Assembly: GCA_964036045.1 (NCBI GenBank)
Contig: OZ038402.1
Span: 7,022,971 to 7,086,970, forward strand
DNA length: 64,000 bases
Source: Eutreptiella sp. 'Long Island Sound 2002'
Taxonomy: Eukaryota > Euglenozoa > Euglenophyceae > Eutreptiales > Eutreptiaceae
Direction: 5' to 3'
Positions 1-10,965 of the stretch are shown here, piece by piece. The notes below the pieces were generated by a model, which was not told where the DNA came from, did not search any database, and saw only the letters and a list, made by a program, of their open reading frames with translations. The position numbers and the translations under genes are program-made. How positions within the stretch are numbered: the first letter of the stretch is position 1; every line of letters starts with the position of its first letter.

Positions 1-2876
1 CAGCGTACTCTTTGATTTGAGGCGGGCGACCTGGAATGGACCTACAGCTCGCCGTGTTGCGATACATGTATTGCACTGCATACTTTTTCTTTGTCTCACG
101 GCATCGGTGTTGTTGTTTCCTTCGGTACTCGTCCTCCGGATCCGTTGGAGTCTCCGACACTTGGTTCGCCATCTCCCTTTTCTGCCCGATTTGTCGGAGT
201 TGTTTCAGTACAACTTCAAACTCTTTTGAATGATCCTCTTCTGCCTGTCTTTTTTCGTGGCGACGTTGCCGTTGCCGCTGTTTTTCTTTTACGATTGCGT
301 TGGCGGTGGCACAGATTGTCCCAGAGGTTCTCATTTGCGGGAAAGGATGTTTTCCGTGCGCCATGTGTGGGCTCGCTGTTGCTCTCTTCATCTGATGGCG
401 GTGGCTGGCTTTCCGTACACAGGGTGGACCGGAGAGGTTGGTCATGAGCTCCCTGGACCTTATCAGCGTTGGTCACGTTGTCGGGTAATGGCGCACGAGA
501 TTATATTGTTTCCTGTAGGTGTCCGACGGATAGGAGGCTTGATGAGGCTGCGGCAACAGCCGTAGCGGTGTCTGCTTCTCTAGCGTAATCATCTGTGCTA
601 GACTTATGTTCGGCAGTAAGTCGTGCTCCACGATCGTCCGACGGAAGGTCGTTGTCGGCTCGCCGGTTTTGACCGCCAGCGGCATAAGAGCTCCCTGCAA
701 CAGAGCAGAAAGGACGGTTAACAAAAGCGGAACTCTGAGCTGGGCGAGAGAATTGCAAGATGTGGCGGAATAGCGTAGTAGATCCTGCAGAGCTGCGTAG
801 TGGTGGGCTATTGTTGTTGCGCGGTGCACATAAAAGTACTGACAGGCCGTATAGCACGCTTTGCAAACCAAGGCAGTGACGGCAGGTGTGGTTGTACATC
901 GGGTTGCTTCAGGCACCAAGGGAGCGCAGCAGTAGTAGCAACGCTTTAGGAATACTCTCGTGGATAATACTCGTTACGGCTGCGCTGAAGTTATCTCCGG
1001 CGCGCGTTGTAGGCGGTCACTGGCAATTCTGAGCGTAGCACTGGCGTAGTTCAGCACAAACTTTCTGGCAGAGTACTGCAAGAACGAACCCGGGCGGCAG
1101 CGCAGTGAGCTCTTAGCAGCTTCTCGGCGTTGATCGTTCAGCTGGACCACTCGAATGCGTCGTAACAGGACTGGAACGCTGTCGCTTCCTCAGCTGCAGC
1201 TGCTCTGGCGCCAGTCCTTGTGAAATTCGCGTAGGTGGCAGAACCGTTGGACAGGGCTTTTCAAAACTCGCTGGTGCCTGCGGGCCAGGAGTGATCCATC
1301 AACAGTTAACTGCAGACATCGAAAAAAATAGACACTCAGAAAGTGAGGGGGAGTATCATAACTCACACGCAACCATGTGGTCAAAAACACTCAAAGCTGG
1401 GCAATAAATATGCAGAAAAGAAGTGTGCATAGACTTGAGTCGCCTCGAAACCTGACAAAAAATGGGTCAAGCGTATTGCAATTATATTATATATATCTTT
1501 CCAATATTTTTCACTACTCCCCAAGTCTTCGAATATGATTTGGGAGGAGTAACAGGACCAATGTGCCTTATGAAAAGGCATCAAAGTCCCGTCAAGGTGG
1601 ATGAAGTCGACTTGAGCTTCGATGATACCCAAGGGGTCCAATCGCAAAGGGAACAAATGTCTCGGATGGCACTCGATAACTAGGATGTTATGGTAATTGA
1701 ACGTTTCAATGATTTGTTGATGATTGGGTCCGCTGAGTGCTTTTTTTTCCATCCAAAATGCCTTGCGAATCTTTTTTCTTGGGTGTTGAAAATGACAAAG
1801 AATTTCTCAAGTTTCCCAAGACCTCGCCCCCAACCAAATGCAAGCGAAAAAAGGAAACCAAGACCCCATATTGATGATAACCAAATCCGTAGTTCAACTA
1901 GCCATAATAAAGACTCGCTAGTTATTCTAAGAGAATAACGGGCGAAACAAATGCAATGGGTGGCACAGAAAATAGACATACAAACTGATCGACCTCACAA
2001 ACCAAGATTAATACGCTCAATGCACCCTGGGCAACACGTGCACACCCTTCCTTGGTGTCGGTCGGGCCTCTAACCCATGTCAAGTAAAAAACTGACGCCG
2101 CAACCCGAACCAATAGCGCCCTTATGTTTGGCAAGGTCTCAAACGACAGAAATCCACGATCCAGAAATTATATTCTCGAAAACATTCTGACCTCAAAACT
2201 CTGAAGTTCAGTACCTCGCGATTTGCGATCGCTCGCGCCTCAGCCGCGTGCGATTCGCTCTCCTTCTCCATTTCCTCTCTCTTCGGCACGTGGGGTCACT
2301 CTTATTACAGCCTTCATATGGGGCACTTTGGACATGTAATGTTTCCATTTAGCTGTTAATGGCCCCTCTGCATGCCAGTGAACAATGGCTGAAGTTTTGC
2401 TACTTTATTCATGAGTGTGGGGAAAGTCCTCCTCCATGGTGCTACACTCCCTCCCAGGTCCCTCATGTGTGTCTGGGTGGAGCCTCCACGTGTTTGGGCC
2501 ATAATGAGCTCAAATTGACGGGTTTTGCTCAAAGGTCGGACCTGAGGGAATGCCTGTGCATTTGACGACACTGAGGAAGCGAAACTCGAACTGGGAATGC
2601 GCCGGATGCGTCCGGCGAACCCTCTTTTTTAAAAAAAAATCATACGAAGGGACAAATCGATAGAAAATGTTTCTGACGTGCTGGACAGGCGGCGCTAGTA
2701 CAGTCTGATCGCGCATCCCGTCCTTCAGGCGCCATCGCTGGCGGATCGCTGGATCGAGCCCTAGTACTGTCAATTTTTCTCTTGGGGAAAGCTCGCGCTG
2801 CTAAATCGCCGCGTGCGGCGCGCCATTTGTTGCGGCGTGCCAGTCTCAAAAGTGAGGTAGTCTCAGAGGCGAGGAT
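1..2876. other. Region without a supportable gene
   Basis: Open stretches exist on both strands (for example minus 473-919 and minus 1381-1752), but they overlap one another in several frames and show no domain, motif or repeat that I recognise. From about 1400 to 2200 the DNA is clearly A+T-richer than its surroundings and contains several homopolymer runs. A short G+C palindrome lies near 2597-2616. No tRNA, rRNA or transposon ends were seen. Exons of a spliced gene could still be hidden here. Confidence 0.4.
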
Positions 2877-4029
2877 TTACCTTACCAGCGGCTCTAAATT
2901 TGTTAGCACTTCGGCTTGATCTTTTGGAGAGTCGTACTTGAAACTGGATGAAGAGTCCCAGAATGAAGGATTGGGTTTTGGCTCTTCGCTCGCAGTGGAA
3001 GCAGAACTGCTCGTTTGCCAAAATCGTCCTTTTGGGGCTTCACTTCTAGTTTCGACTTCGCTGTCCGAACGGTCTGACTCCTTCAGCGATTTTAGAATCA
3101 AGTCATCTTCGGAGTAGGCGTGGTAAGTTGGGTTGGCTTTGGCTGGTGAGCCATTGGGTTTCGACAGGCATAAAGCAGCGGGCTTGTGTGCAGGCTTTGG
3201 TGTAGTGAGGCCTGATGTCTCAGGGACCTTGGACACGGTTTCAGCTCGCTTGGGTTGCTGGCCCTCCGGAACACAGTCAAGTGTCCGCTCTGGTTCATCC
3301 TCGTGCTCCAAGACGAGATTACTGGTCGTCGATGGCGGTGATTCATTCCACACTTGATGAGGTGCGTTGCGATGGAAGGTCTTGTAGTCGATAATTGATT
3401 CTTTTGATACCTTGAGAGGTTGTTTCGTTTTTCGAAGCTGAAGACAAAAGTCGGAGTGTTTTGGAGCACACAGGCCTTTTCTTTCATACCAAAGGGGTTG
3501 ATCCTCTGGACTGGTGAAAGACCTGTTGCAGGCTTTGGAAGCTAATTGCGTGGCAGAGTCCACTGCTGGCGTGGATGTACGGGTCTTCCTAATCTTTTTG
3601 GACCATGGTCCACTCACCAATAGGCCTGTCACTGGATCGTTGAGTATCTTTTGGGACGGCGGGTGGCGTTTTGGCTTCGCGTGTACCATTGGTTTCTCCT
3701 TTTGGATTTTCGAGTTTCCGTTGAAGAAGACAATTGTCGCAGCGTAGCGGCACGTGGAGGTTGTGCTCTGCGAACCAGGCGAGCTTCTCCTTCGAGCTTG
3801 TGAAGTTCTTGTGGCACTCTTTGCACTGCCGTTGTTGCTGGGAAGTTGAAGATGCTGCGAATACGGAGCTGTCGCCGTTCTGAGATGACGCGGTTTCAGT
3901 GTTGCCAGTAGATTCAACCTGAGCCGTTGCTGTTGCTTGCGCACATGCAGACAAACCTGTGTTGCCAAGCTCTTGTTGTTGAAAAATTAGCGGCGAAGGG
4001 TTGCGATGATTGCCTGTGGAAGAAGACAA
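2877..4029 (-). CDS. Protein with two zf-trcl-type zinc ribbons, two exons visible
   Basis: The minus frame 4029-3618 encodes a Q/S/T-rich N-terminus followed by a zinc ribbon of the 'probable zinc-ribbon' (zf-trcl) kind: C69-x2-C72, an FTSSKEKLAWF core, then C97-x2-C100. The frame hits a stop at 3589. A second frame (to 2877) contains a related core, FTSPEDQPLWYERKGL, with fewer cysteines, so it is probably a degenerate second ribbon. A GTGAGT donor at 3617 and a TTAG acceptor at 3542 remove 76 nt and join the two frames in phase, which supports a real spliced gene. The remaining ~220 residues are S/P/E-rich and probably disordered. The start is uncertain because no in-frame ATG clearly marks it; the frame may continue from an upstream exon. 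The molecular role is unknown; zinc ribbons of this kind are small metal-binding modules. Confidence 0.55.
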
Positions 4030-4071
4030 TGGTTGGCAAGTTGGGTTTACTTGTTGCTGTGATTTTTGAGA

Positions 4072-4263
4072 CTACTCTGTGTGAATGAAAATGCAGAGCG
4101 GGCCAGAGCGGCAAGTACCTGTCTTAAAGTACTTGCAAGTTGTTCTGGAGCTGCGTGGTTTGCTGCATGGTAGAATTAGATTAGGCGATTTGGAAAAACT
4201 GCGCAGTAGCAGAAGTAAAGCTTGATCGGATCCGAAATACGGCGAACGTATGGTTGTACGCAT
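4072..4263 (-). CDS. CCCH zinc-finger exon or fragment
   Basis: This 63-codon minus frame ends with a textbook C-x7-C-x5-C-x3-H finger (CKYFKTGTCRSGPLCIFIH, roughly 4082-4138) immediately before a stop. CCCH fingers of this spacing usually bind RNA. It lies just upstream, on the same strand, of the zinc-ribbon gene and may be its 5' exon. However, none of the GT-AG pairs I tried between about 4020 and 4075 joins it in phase to the ribbon frame, so the link is unproven. It could also be a truncated gene. Confidence 0.45.
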   Translation of the reverse strand: MRTTIRSPYFGSDQALLLLLRSFSKSPNLILPCSKPRSSRTTCKYFKTGTCRSGPLCIFIHTE

Positions 4264-4299
4264 GAAAGGTGCGGATTAATACGGAAATTAAATCCTTAA

Positions 4300-5762
4300 G
4301 TTCTTCAGACATTCGCATCTTGGAATTGCGCTGAATCTTCTTCTTGGGATTGCTGTGACATTGCGGTGAGCGAGCGACGAAGACGAGGAGTGTCAGGGCT
4401 ATCTTGAGGGGGGGAAAGCGGAAGTATTGAAAGGGATGGTGTTAGTGTGTGTGATGTTGTGGATGCCGCTCCCTTGGAATAATCACCGGCGGCACCAAAG
4501 ACATCCTGTGTCCGGCCCAATGCGCTGTGTTGCGTTGTGTTTTGACATGCGGCGTCCACAACTCGGAAGAAAAACATGACCCCGACATATAGGTCATAAG
4601 AAGAATCATTGCTCAAAGCCCGCATAGGGGCACCCGGGGAGTCGTTCTTTGGCAGCGTTGGTGGGATGTTCTTCATGTCTTCTCCCATGATCGCCTTGAT
4701 TGCAATGGCAGCGTGGCAGAAGCTCGCACAGCGTCTTGGCCATACATACCAATGATGGTCTCCACCTCCTCGGCCACGCGCTCTGGATGCTCTTGCTCAG
4801 CACAGGGACGATCTCCAGATCGTTGTCCAACGCGGGGTACACATTTGCCGAGGTTTTGGCCTGAATTCCTTGGGCCGCATCAACGACCAGCAGCGCCCGC
4901 TCACAAGCGGCCGTTGAGCCTGACACCTTGAACAAGAAATCTACATGCCCGGGGGTATCCACCAGGTTCAACAAGAACGTCTCGCCATCCCTGGCCTTGT
5001 CTTCTTTTCAGGCGGAGTTCAGTGTGAATTGTGATGCCCCGCTCCCTCTCAATGTCCATGGAATCAAGGAAACGAGCTGCATTGTGCGTATCTCCACAGA
5101 CGTGGTCTCCTCCAGGAGCCCGTCTGCAAGAGTGGGCTTCCCAAGATGGATTTGCATGATGATGGCAAAGTTTCAAATGCGACATGGATTGCATGTGTTG
5201 TGTTGTGTTGTGTTGTCCTGGGTACGCGGCGATGGAGCAGGCAATCCTGATGAAATTCCCAGGTGCATGGTCCCCTGGTGTTCGCGTCCCGCCCTGGTTG
5301 GTCGCCGGCCGCACTGTGGGCTGGTCTTCGCAGGCGTGGGCCGCTCGGCCTGGCCGAGCTCCGTGCACCGTCCCGCTGGAGGCAGTCGTGCCTCGTGTAC
5401 CGCCTTCGCGGCCGACAGTGGATGTGGCCCGGGGCGGGGGTCCGTTAGGGTATGGTGATGCGGGGGCCGAGGGCGGCGGGGGGCTTCCGTACGTGCTAGG
5501 CCCTAGGATAGTTGGGGGCGCAGCGGACCTGGCTTCCTGCGGACGGCCCGGGTAGGTCGCCGGCGGCAGAATTGGGTGCTGTCTCCGGCGCCTTGGGGGG
5601 TGTAGCGGACACCGCTTCCTGCCGCCGGCCCGCGTAGGTCGCCGGCTGCGGAAGCGGCTGCTGTCCCTGCCGCCTGCGGGCTTCGGCAATGTGTTGGTCG
5701 TTGCGTGAGGAGTGTCATGGCAATCTTCAGAGGGGGAGATCGGGCGTAATGAAAGTGTTGGT
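4300..5762 (-). pseudogene. EF4/LepA (GUF1-like) GTPase pseudogene, array unit A
   Basis: On the minus strand, pieces in different frames match the G domain of the back-translocating translation factor EF4/LepA/GUF1: an SMDIERERGITI switch segment (~5070-5035), [10 protein letters not shown] (~4970-4930), [12 protein letters not shown] (~4895-4855), then a K-rich helix, a [12 protein letters not shown] segment and YVGVMFFFRVVDA (~4680-4555). Homology stops after RVVDA. The reading frame changes at least twice, and the NKxD guanine-specificity motif is broken near 4800. Upstream (5250-5720) is a G+C-rich stretch with ~72-bp internal repeats. Marker sequence GTTAGTGTGTGTGATG begins at 4441 and recurs at 5763, 7079 and 20349. 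Confidence 0.75.
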
Positions 5763-7078
5763 GTTAGTGTGTGTGATGTTGTGATTGCCGTTCTCTTGCA
5801 TTTTTCCCCGGCGGCACCCAAGACATCATGTGTCGCCCCTAACGCGTTGTGTTGCGTTTTGTTTTGACACGCCGCATCCACCACTCGGAAGAAAAACATG
5901 ACCCCGATGTATTGGTCATAATATGAATGTTAGATCAGACCCTGCATAGGGGCACCCGGGGCGTTGGTCTTCGGCACGGCTGGTGAGACTTTCTTCACGA
6001 TTTCTCGCAAGATCTCCTTGATTGCAATGCCACCCTTGGCAGAAGCTCGCACAGCATCTTGGCAATCGATACCAATGATGGTCTCCACCTCCTCGGCCAT
6101 GCGCACTGGACGCTCTTATTCAGCACAGGGAGGATAACCAGATCGTTCTCCAACGCGGGGTTCACATTTGCCAAGGTTTGGGTCTGAATGCCTTGGGCCG
6201 CATCCACGACGAGCAGCGTCCCCTCACAAGCGGTGAACGAGCTTGAGACCCTGAACGTGAAATTCACATGCCCGGAGGTATCTGTGAGTATCCATCAGGT
6301 TCAACAAGTACGTCTCGCCATCCCTGGCCTTGTATTCTTTTCGGGCGGAGATCAGTGTGAATTGTGATGCCCTGCTCCCTCTCGATGTCGATGGAATCGC
6401 TGACATGGGCCTGCATCATGCGCATCTCCACGGACTTGCTCTCCTCCTGCAGCCCGTCTGCAAGAGTGGGCTCCCCATGATCGATGTGCATGATGATGGC
6501 ATAGTTCCGGATCCGACTTGGAATGTATGTGTTGTGTTGTGCTGTGGTGCGCTGGGAAGGCGGCGATGGAGGAGGCCAACCTGAAGAAATTCCCAGGTGC
6601 ATAGTCCTCTGGTGTTCGCGTCCGGCCGTGGTTGGGCGCCGGCCGCTCTGTGGGGTGGTCGTCGCCGGCGTGGGCCGCTCGGTCGAGTCGGGCTCGGGGC
6701 GCCGGGTGCTTCGTGTACCGCCGTAGTGACCGACGCTGGATCTGGCCCGGGGCGGGGGCCCGCTAGGTGATGGTGACGCGGGGGCCGAGGGCGGCGGGGG
6801 GTTCACGTACGTGCTAGGCCTGAGGCCCTTGGGGGCGCAGCGGACCCCGCTTTCTGCGGCCGGCTCGGATAGGTCGCCGGCCGCGGAATCAGGTGCTGTC
6901 CCTGGCGCCTTGGGGGCGTAGTGGACCCCGCTTTCTGCGGCCGGCCTGGGTAGGTCGCCGGCTGCAGAGTCCGGTGCTGTCCCTGGCGCCTGAGGGCTTC
7001 GGCACCGTGGTGGTCGTAGCGTGAGGAGTGTCATAGCAATCTTGAGAGGGGGAGAGCGGGCGTAATGAAAGTGAGGGT
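5763..7078 (-). pseudogene. EF4/LepA (GUF1-like) GTPase pseudogene, array unit B
   Basis: This is the second copy of the unit, 1316 bp long. Minus-strand fragments include [16 protein letters not shown] (~6510-6460; the P-loop-like HGKST is altered to HGEPT), [14 protein letters not shown] (~6405-6360), [14 protein letters not shown] (~6215-6175) and VPVLNKS (~6130-6110). The same frame breaks occur as in unit A, after the switch region and at NKxD. Two ~75-bp G+C-rich repeats at 6830-6990 lie upstream of the coding homology. It is a dead copy of the same ancestor. Confidence 0.75.
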
Positions 7079-7353
7079 GTTAGTGTGTGTGATGTTGTGA
7101 TTGCCGCCCTCTTGGATTAATCCCAGGCGGCACCAAAGACATCATGTGTCGCGCCCAATGCGTTGTGCTGCAATGGGTTTTGATGCGTGATGTCCACCAC
7201 TCGGAAGAAAAACATGACCCAAACATATTGGTCACAATAATAATCGTAGTTCAGAGGCCGCACAGGGGCACCCGGGGCAACGTTCTTTGGCACCGCTGGT
7301 GGGACTTTCTTTACGATTTCTCCCAAGATCTCCTTGATTGCAATGCCAGCCTT
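7079..7353 (-). pseudogene. EF4/LepA pseudogene, array unit C, 3' portion
   Basis: The minus strand reads [22 protein letters not shown], then YDQYVWVMFFFRVVD, matching the end of the G domain in the other units. The copy breaks exactly at 7353, where a Ty3/gypsy LTR begins. Its other half resumes at 19304. With the inserted element and one target duplication removed, the 7079-to-20349 marker spacing becomes 1320 bp, equal to the neighbouring units. Confidence 0.75.
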
Positions 7354-8226
7354 AGTAAGAAAAAAGTGTGCCAAGATGCCCCAAGTGTGCCTTGATTGTC
7401 ACCAGGACACTTCTGACTGATTTGCATACCTAAAGCTTAGTATTCGTGCTCAAAATCATGGTTTTATGCATTTTCGCCTACAAAACCAATCACAGAAAAT
7501 GGTGGAAACATCAAAGCTTTTTCATCATTATCACAATTGGAACCCATGGTCCCAATTGAGGAATGGAACCCCCTTTTGCGCTGAATTAATCCAATTGCTT
7601 GGTTCTCTATTTAATGTTATCTATTTTTTGGAGAACTGACGGAGAGCTGACATGAAACAGCCCTCATTAGGTTCTTTTTACTCAGTTATCAGAAAACCCA
7701 ATATGGTCTAGTGGTATGGATCCTTGGGTATAAGAGCCATTTTTTTGGGAGGTCAGGGGTTCAAACCCCAATAGCCTAACTCAGTAGGATTGGCCCTGAT
7801 GACATCGCATGACATGGCAATGACCTCACATGCCACATACATGCCACCTCATCAAAATAAGGACCACATCCAAAGGGTGAACATCTCAGGGATGCTCACC
7901 AGGCTGAGGGTGAGACCCTGGGGCAGTTTTTCCATCTTTTGCTCTGTGGAGTTGACTATCTTTTCAAATATGCAGTTTGTTTGTCTATTCTAGTTGCTAT
8001 GCACTGATTCTTTGTAAATAGAGAGCTGTACTTATCTTCTATTGTGTGCAGCCCTCTTGTGATATGATCCATTTCATTATCTTGGTGCCCTGTGATCCTG
8101 TTTGCCTTCGTTTTGCTACTCTGGGACTATTTTGAAACGTTTTCTTGCTGGTCAACACCAAAAACCCTGAGAGCAGGAGAACATCAACAAAGCAGGACAA
8201 CCAAGCATCAATCATCAATCTTTTCC
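7354..8226 (+). repeat. 5' LTR of element 1
   Basis: 873 bp, matching 18426-19298 along its full length with scattered substitutions. It begins AGTAAGAAAAAAGTG and ends with a CTTTCT-like hexamer (TTTTCC in this copy). It carries an embedded tRNA-like segment with A-box- and B-box-like sequences at 7704-7714 and 7758-7768. Confidence 0.9.
7704..7768 (+). promoter_or_regulatory. tRNA-like Pol III promoter module inside the LTR
   Basis: TGGTCTAGTGG (7704-7714) resembles the tRNA A box, and GGTTCAAACCC (7758-7768) resembles the B box. The spacing, about 43 nt between boxes, fits a tRNA-derived promoter. Both boxes are kept in the 3' LTR at 18776-18786 and 18830-18840. No full cloverleaf folds, so it is tRNA-derived (SINE-head-like) rather than a tRNA gene. 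Confidence 0.55.
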
Positions 8227-8240
8227 GGTAGCAGAGGCAA
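8226..8240 (+). promoter_or_regulatory. Primer-binding site of element 1 (initiator tRNA-Met type)
   Basis: GGTAGCAGAGG starts directly after the 5' LTR. It equals 11 bases of the complement of the usual eukaryotic initiator tRNA-Met 3' end (TGGTAGCAGAGG). The first T would be the last LTR base, which is T in the 3' LTR and C in this copy. Confidence 0.75.
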
Positions 8241-8372
8241 GACCCCTTGGTGAGTCTCAGTGACAACTCCCCTGAGAGCAACACTCACCGGGGAGGACAA
8301 AGATATACACAAGAGGGCGAAGAAACCTGGACCTGGACCTGAACCTGAACCTGGGCACTGATACCTTACATT

Positions 8373-9545
8373 GTGGACGATCAGCCAAACGCCTTGGGGA
8401 CCGACGTGGTGAATGATCCTGCCCCGTTGGCCCCATCTTCACCCAGCGCCGCCTCGCAGCATCAGCAGCAAGTCGGCCTTGGAGGCCTTAACTTGGCCAA
8501 CACATCTGCAAGCAGTGAGCAGGAGGAAGGAGCTGAGGATACCCAGCAACAATCTGGCAACCAGCCCTTACCTGCAGGGACCGTGGCCCCCGAAGCGGCG
8601 CCACACTCCCCGGGCCAAGCGCCGGAGCCTGCTGCACCCTCTGGGCCACAACCAACTGACCACAACCCCTACCTGATGCAGACCACAGCGACGCCCTCTA
8701 CCCTGTTCAGTTTCGGCCCAACCATGGCCAACCCTCTGGCCGCCTCAGTTGCAGCCTCTTCGTCCTCACCAACAGCCACCTTCGCCTTCGGTCAGACCGG
8801 CCTTACTGGCGTGCCGCCGACCGAGGCTTACCCACTTGGACCCTCTGGCCCTATTGGCATGGCCTTGTCTAGTGGACCTTACCACCCTGCGCCCTCAGCA
8901 ACAGCCACTGCGCCTGCAGCGCCTCCCTGCCCGCACACCTTTGTGCCCAGCCATGCGCCGGGGACGATCCCTGAGGCGCCGTACTACTCTGAGGGAACAC
9001 GCAGGAGATCGGCTCGGGGTACCAGTCTTGCTCACCCTTCGTTGGAACCCGCCTGGAAAGAATTCAGGGACAAGAAGAAGAGCAGAGCTGATGAGAGAAA
9101 GAAGAGGGCCGAGTCAGAGGCGGACACCAGTTCATTGAGGTCTGCCACGAGCGCTGGCACCAGCGCTTCGAGGAGAACCTCTGAGCGCTCAGCCACGCGC
9201 TCGGAGCTGGAGAGAGCCCTGAGGGACATGACAGCCCTCTCCGAGGAATTCAAGAAGCACCTCGGCCTCTCCCCTCTGGCGCCCCCAGGCGCCTCACCTT
9301 CGACGGGCATTCAGGCGTTGCCTCATCGGCTGCACGCCACTGCCCTGGTCACGGGCCTCCCCAACACCTTGGGTCGAGGCAGGGCACAGCCCATCCTCAC
9401 CCCAGCGACGCTGCCCCGGAGCCCCTTCGTCCCTCGAACGGCGGCTCCCCCGTACAGCCACGTGCTGAACTCCACTCGCGCGGAGTTGGAGGGCCTTGGG
9501 CTGACGGCTCTGAGGGCCATGGTGGAGAGATGGAGGACCGCCTGA
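8373..9545 (+). CDS. gag: Gag-like ORF 1 of element 1
   Basis: This frame of 390 codons is rich in P, A, S, G and Q in its first ~210 residues. A charged, probably coiled-coil segment of K/R/E-rich heptads follows (residues ~225-300), then a second P/A-rich stretch. The frame opens at 8349 after a TGA and has no early ATG; GTG at 8373 is the first codon usually shown. Translation may start downstream or use an upstream spliced leader exon. It sits between the LTR and the nucleocapsid ORF, where Gag matrix/capsid is expected, but no capsid fold can be recognised by eye. A TGA at 9543 and a frame change separate it from the next ORF. Confidence 0.6.
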   Translation: MDDQPNALGTDVVNDPAPLAPSSPSAASQHQQQVGLGGLNLANTSASSEQEEGAEDTQQQSGNQPLPAGTVAPEAAPHSPGQAPEPAAPSGPQPTDHNPYLMQTTATPSTLFSFGPTMANPLAASVAASSSSPTATFAFGQTGLTGVPPTEAYPLGPSGPIGMALSSGPYHPAPSATATAPAAPPCPHTFVPSHAPGTIPEAPYYSEGTRRRSARGTSLAHPSLEPAWKEFRDKKKSRADERKKRAESEADTSSLRSATSAGTSASRRTSERSATRSELERALRDMTALSEEFKKHLGLSPLAPPGASPSTGIQALPHRLHATALVTGLPNTLGRGRAQPILTPATLPRSPFVPRTAAPPYSHVLNSTRAELEGLGLTALRAMVERWRTA

Positions 9546-9567
9546 CGACGGCGGAGACTCGTCCTCT

Positions 9568-10965
9568 TTGAGTTATACGTCCTCCTCACCCCATTCTGAG
9601 GACCCTGATGGCCACCGAGACAGGAGCCGAAGGAAGAAGAAGGGGAAGGACAAGAAGGAGAAGGGCAAGAGATGTGACCACCATGAGCGTGAGGCCAAGG
9701 CCGTGGCCACCTCAAAAATCACTGTCAACCTGCCTGAGTTCTCAGGCAAGGACCTGAGCGAGTTCGCTGAGAGCTTCGCCAGGTTCCTGCGCCTGACCAG
9801 GCAGACGAAAGCCTCTGGGCGTGTTAAATGCCACCTGCTTCTACAATGCTGCAAGAACAAGTACATCGAGAAGCAGGTCAAGCAGGTCGTGACGATGTCG
9901 AAGACCTTCGCCGACGTGCTGGTGGGGCTGGAGAGGCTCTACCCCACGTACGAGACCGACCTGTCTATCAGGTCGGAGATTGCCAACCCGGCCACCCTGC
10001 CCGCCAATCCGAAAGCGTCACGGATCACGGAGCTCTTGGGTGACCTTGACCACTGGGTCGGGCGTCTAACGCCTGGCTCTTACGGGAGCGATGAGCTCCT
10101 GTTTTGGTTAGTCTCCAAACTCCCGAAGGAGGTATGGGACGACTGCCGCCTCACTGCGGAGCGCAAGGCCCGCACCCTGACGTACGAGGACCTGTCCGTC
10201 CTCTTGCTGGAGCTCGCCCTGGAGCGAGAAAGCGACCACCACCTGAACGCCTACCGTCCAGGGGGGAGTGGCGCTGGTGGCAGGGGTGCCCAGGGGTATC
10301 ATCGCCCTGGGCAGCAACAGAGGAATGCCCGGTACATGAAGGGGCATCTCTTCTGGTGCGACGCCACGGACTCTAGTGGCGCCCCGACTCATTCGCCCGA
10401 CTGCCCTCAACACAATTGCCTTATTGTTAAGGGGAAGAAGCAGCAGTCCAACACTGGGACGAAGGAGAAAATGCCAGACCACTTCAGGTGCACAGTCACC
10501 TGTTCCTTCTGTGGTCGCCGCAAACACTACGAGGACGAGTGCTATCACAAGAAGCGGCTGTCAGAACGCCTCAAGAAAGAGGTAGATGGGGGAAAAGGCG
10601 GTGGACAGGCCCCCTACCCCAAGAAGGATGACAAGAAGGACGACAAGAACTCCGGCAAGGGCAAGGGCAAAGGCAAAGGCAAAGGCCAAGACAAAAACAA
10701 GGGTCAAGGAGATGGAGGATCTAAGGGTGGACGAGGCCCTACGAATACGCCTCCCACGCCCACTACGCCTACTCCCGGGGGTTCTGCCACCCCCTCTACG
10801 CCGTCTAATGAGCCTTCTGATGTGACCACACGGTCCCAGGCTCAGAAACGTGGGGCTGAGGACGCTGACCAGCCCATGAGTACGGGGAAACGAACCCGAC
10901 TCCTCCGCATGGTACGCACGCTGAAGAAAGCGGGCGTTGAGCTAACCTTGCCAGCGGAGTTCTGA
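9568..10965 (+). CDS. gag: Gag capsid/nucleocapsid ORF of element 1
   Basis: The 465-codon frame contains a helical, charged region (residues ~60-230) of the retrotransposon Gag type. A zinc knuckle CSFCGRRKHYEDEC (C-x2-C-x4-H-x4-C, at 10501-10542) follows, then a long basic KG/KD tract. These are the RNA-binding parts of Gag, which packages the genomic RNA into a cytoplasmic particle. It ends in TGA at 10963-10965, and the protease ORF continues in the same frame, so Gag-Pol could be made by stop-codon readthrough. Confidence 0.75.
   Translation: MSYTSSSPHSEDPDGHRDRSRRKKKGKDKKEKGKRCDHHEREAKAVATSKITVNLPEFSGKDLSEFAESFARFLRLTRQTKASGRVKCHLLLQCCKNKYIEKQVKQVVTMSKTFADVLVGLERLYPTYETDLSIRSEIANPATLPANPKASRITELLGDLDHWVGRLTPGSYGSDELLFWLVSKLPKEVWDDCRLTAERKARTLTYEDLSVLLLELALERESDHHLNAYRPGGSGAGGRGAQGYHRPGQQQRNARYMKGHLFWCDATDSSGAPTHSPDCPQHNCLIVKGKKQQSNTGTKEKMPDHFRCTVTCSFCGRRKHYEDECYHKKRLSERLKKEVDGGKGGGQAPYPKKDDKKDDKNSGKGKGKGKGKGQDKNKGQGDGGSKGGRGPTNTPPTPTTPTPGGSATPSTPSNEPSDVTTRSQAQKRGAEDADQPMSTGKRTRLLRMVRTLKKAGVELTLPAEF

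Noticed and set aside
473-919. 148-codon minus ORF as a gene
   Set aside because: Two other overlapping ORFs cover the same DNA and none has a recognisable motif; no splice or promoter context supports it.
7354-8226. Initial reading of this segment and 18426-19298 as a dispersed SINE-like repeat
   Set aside because: The exact 873-bp length of both, the target duplication, primer site and polypurine tract show that they are LTRs of one element.
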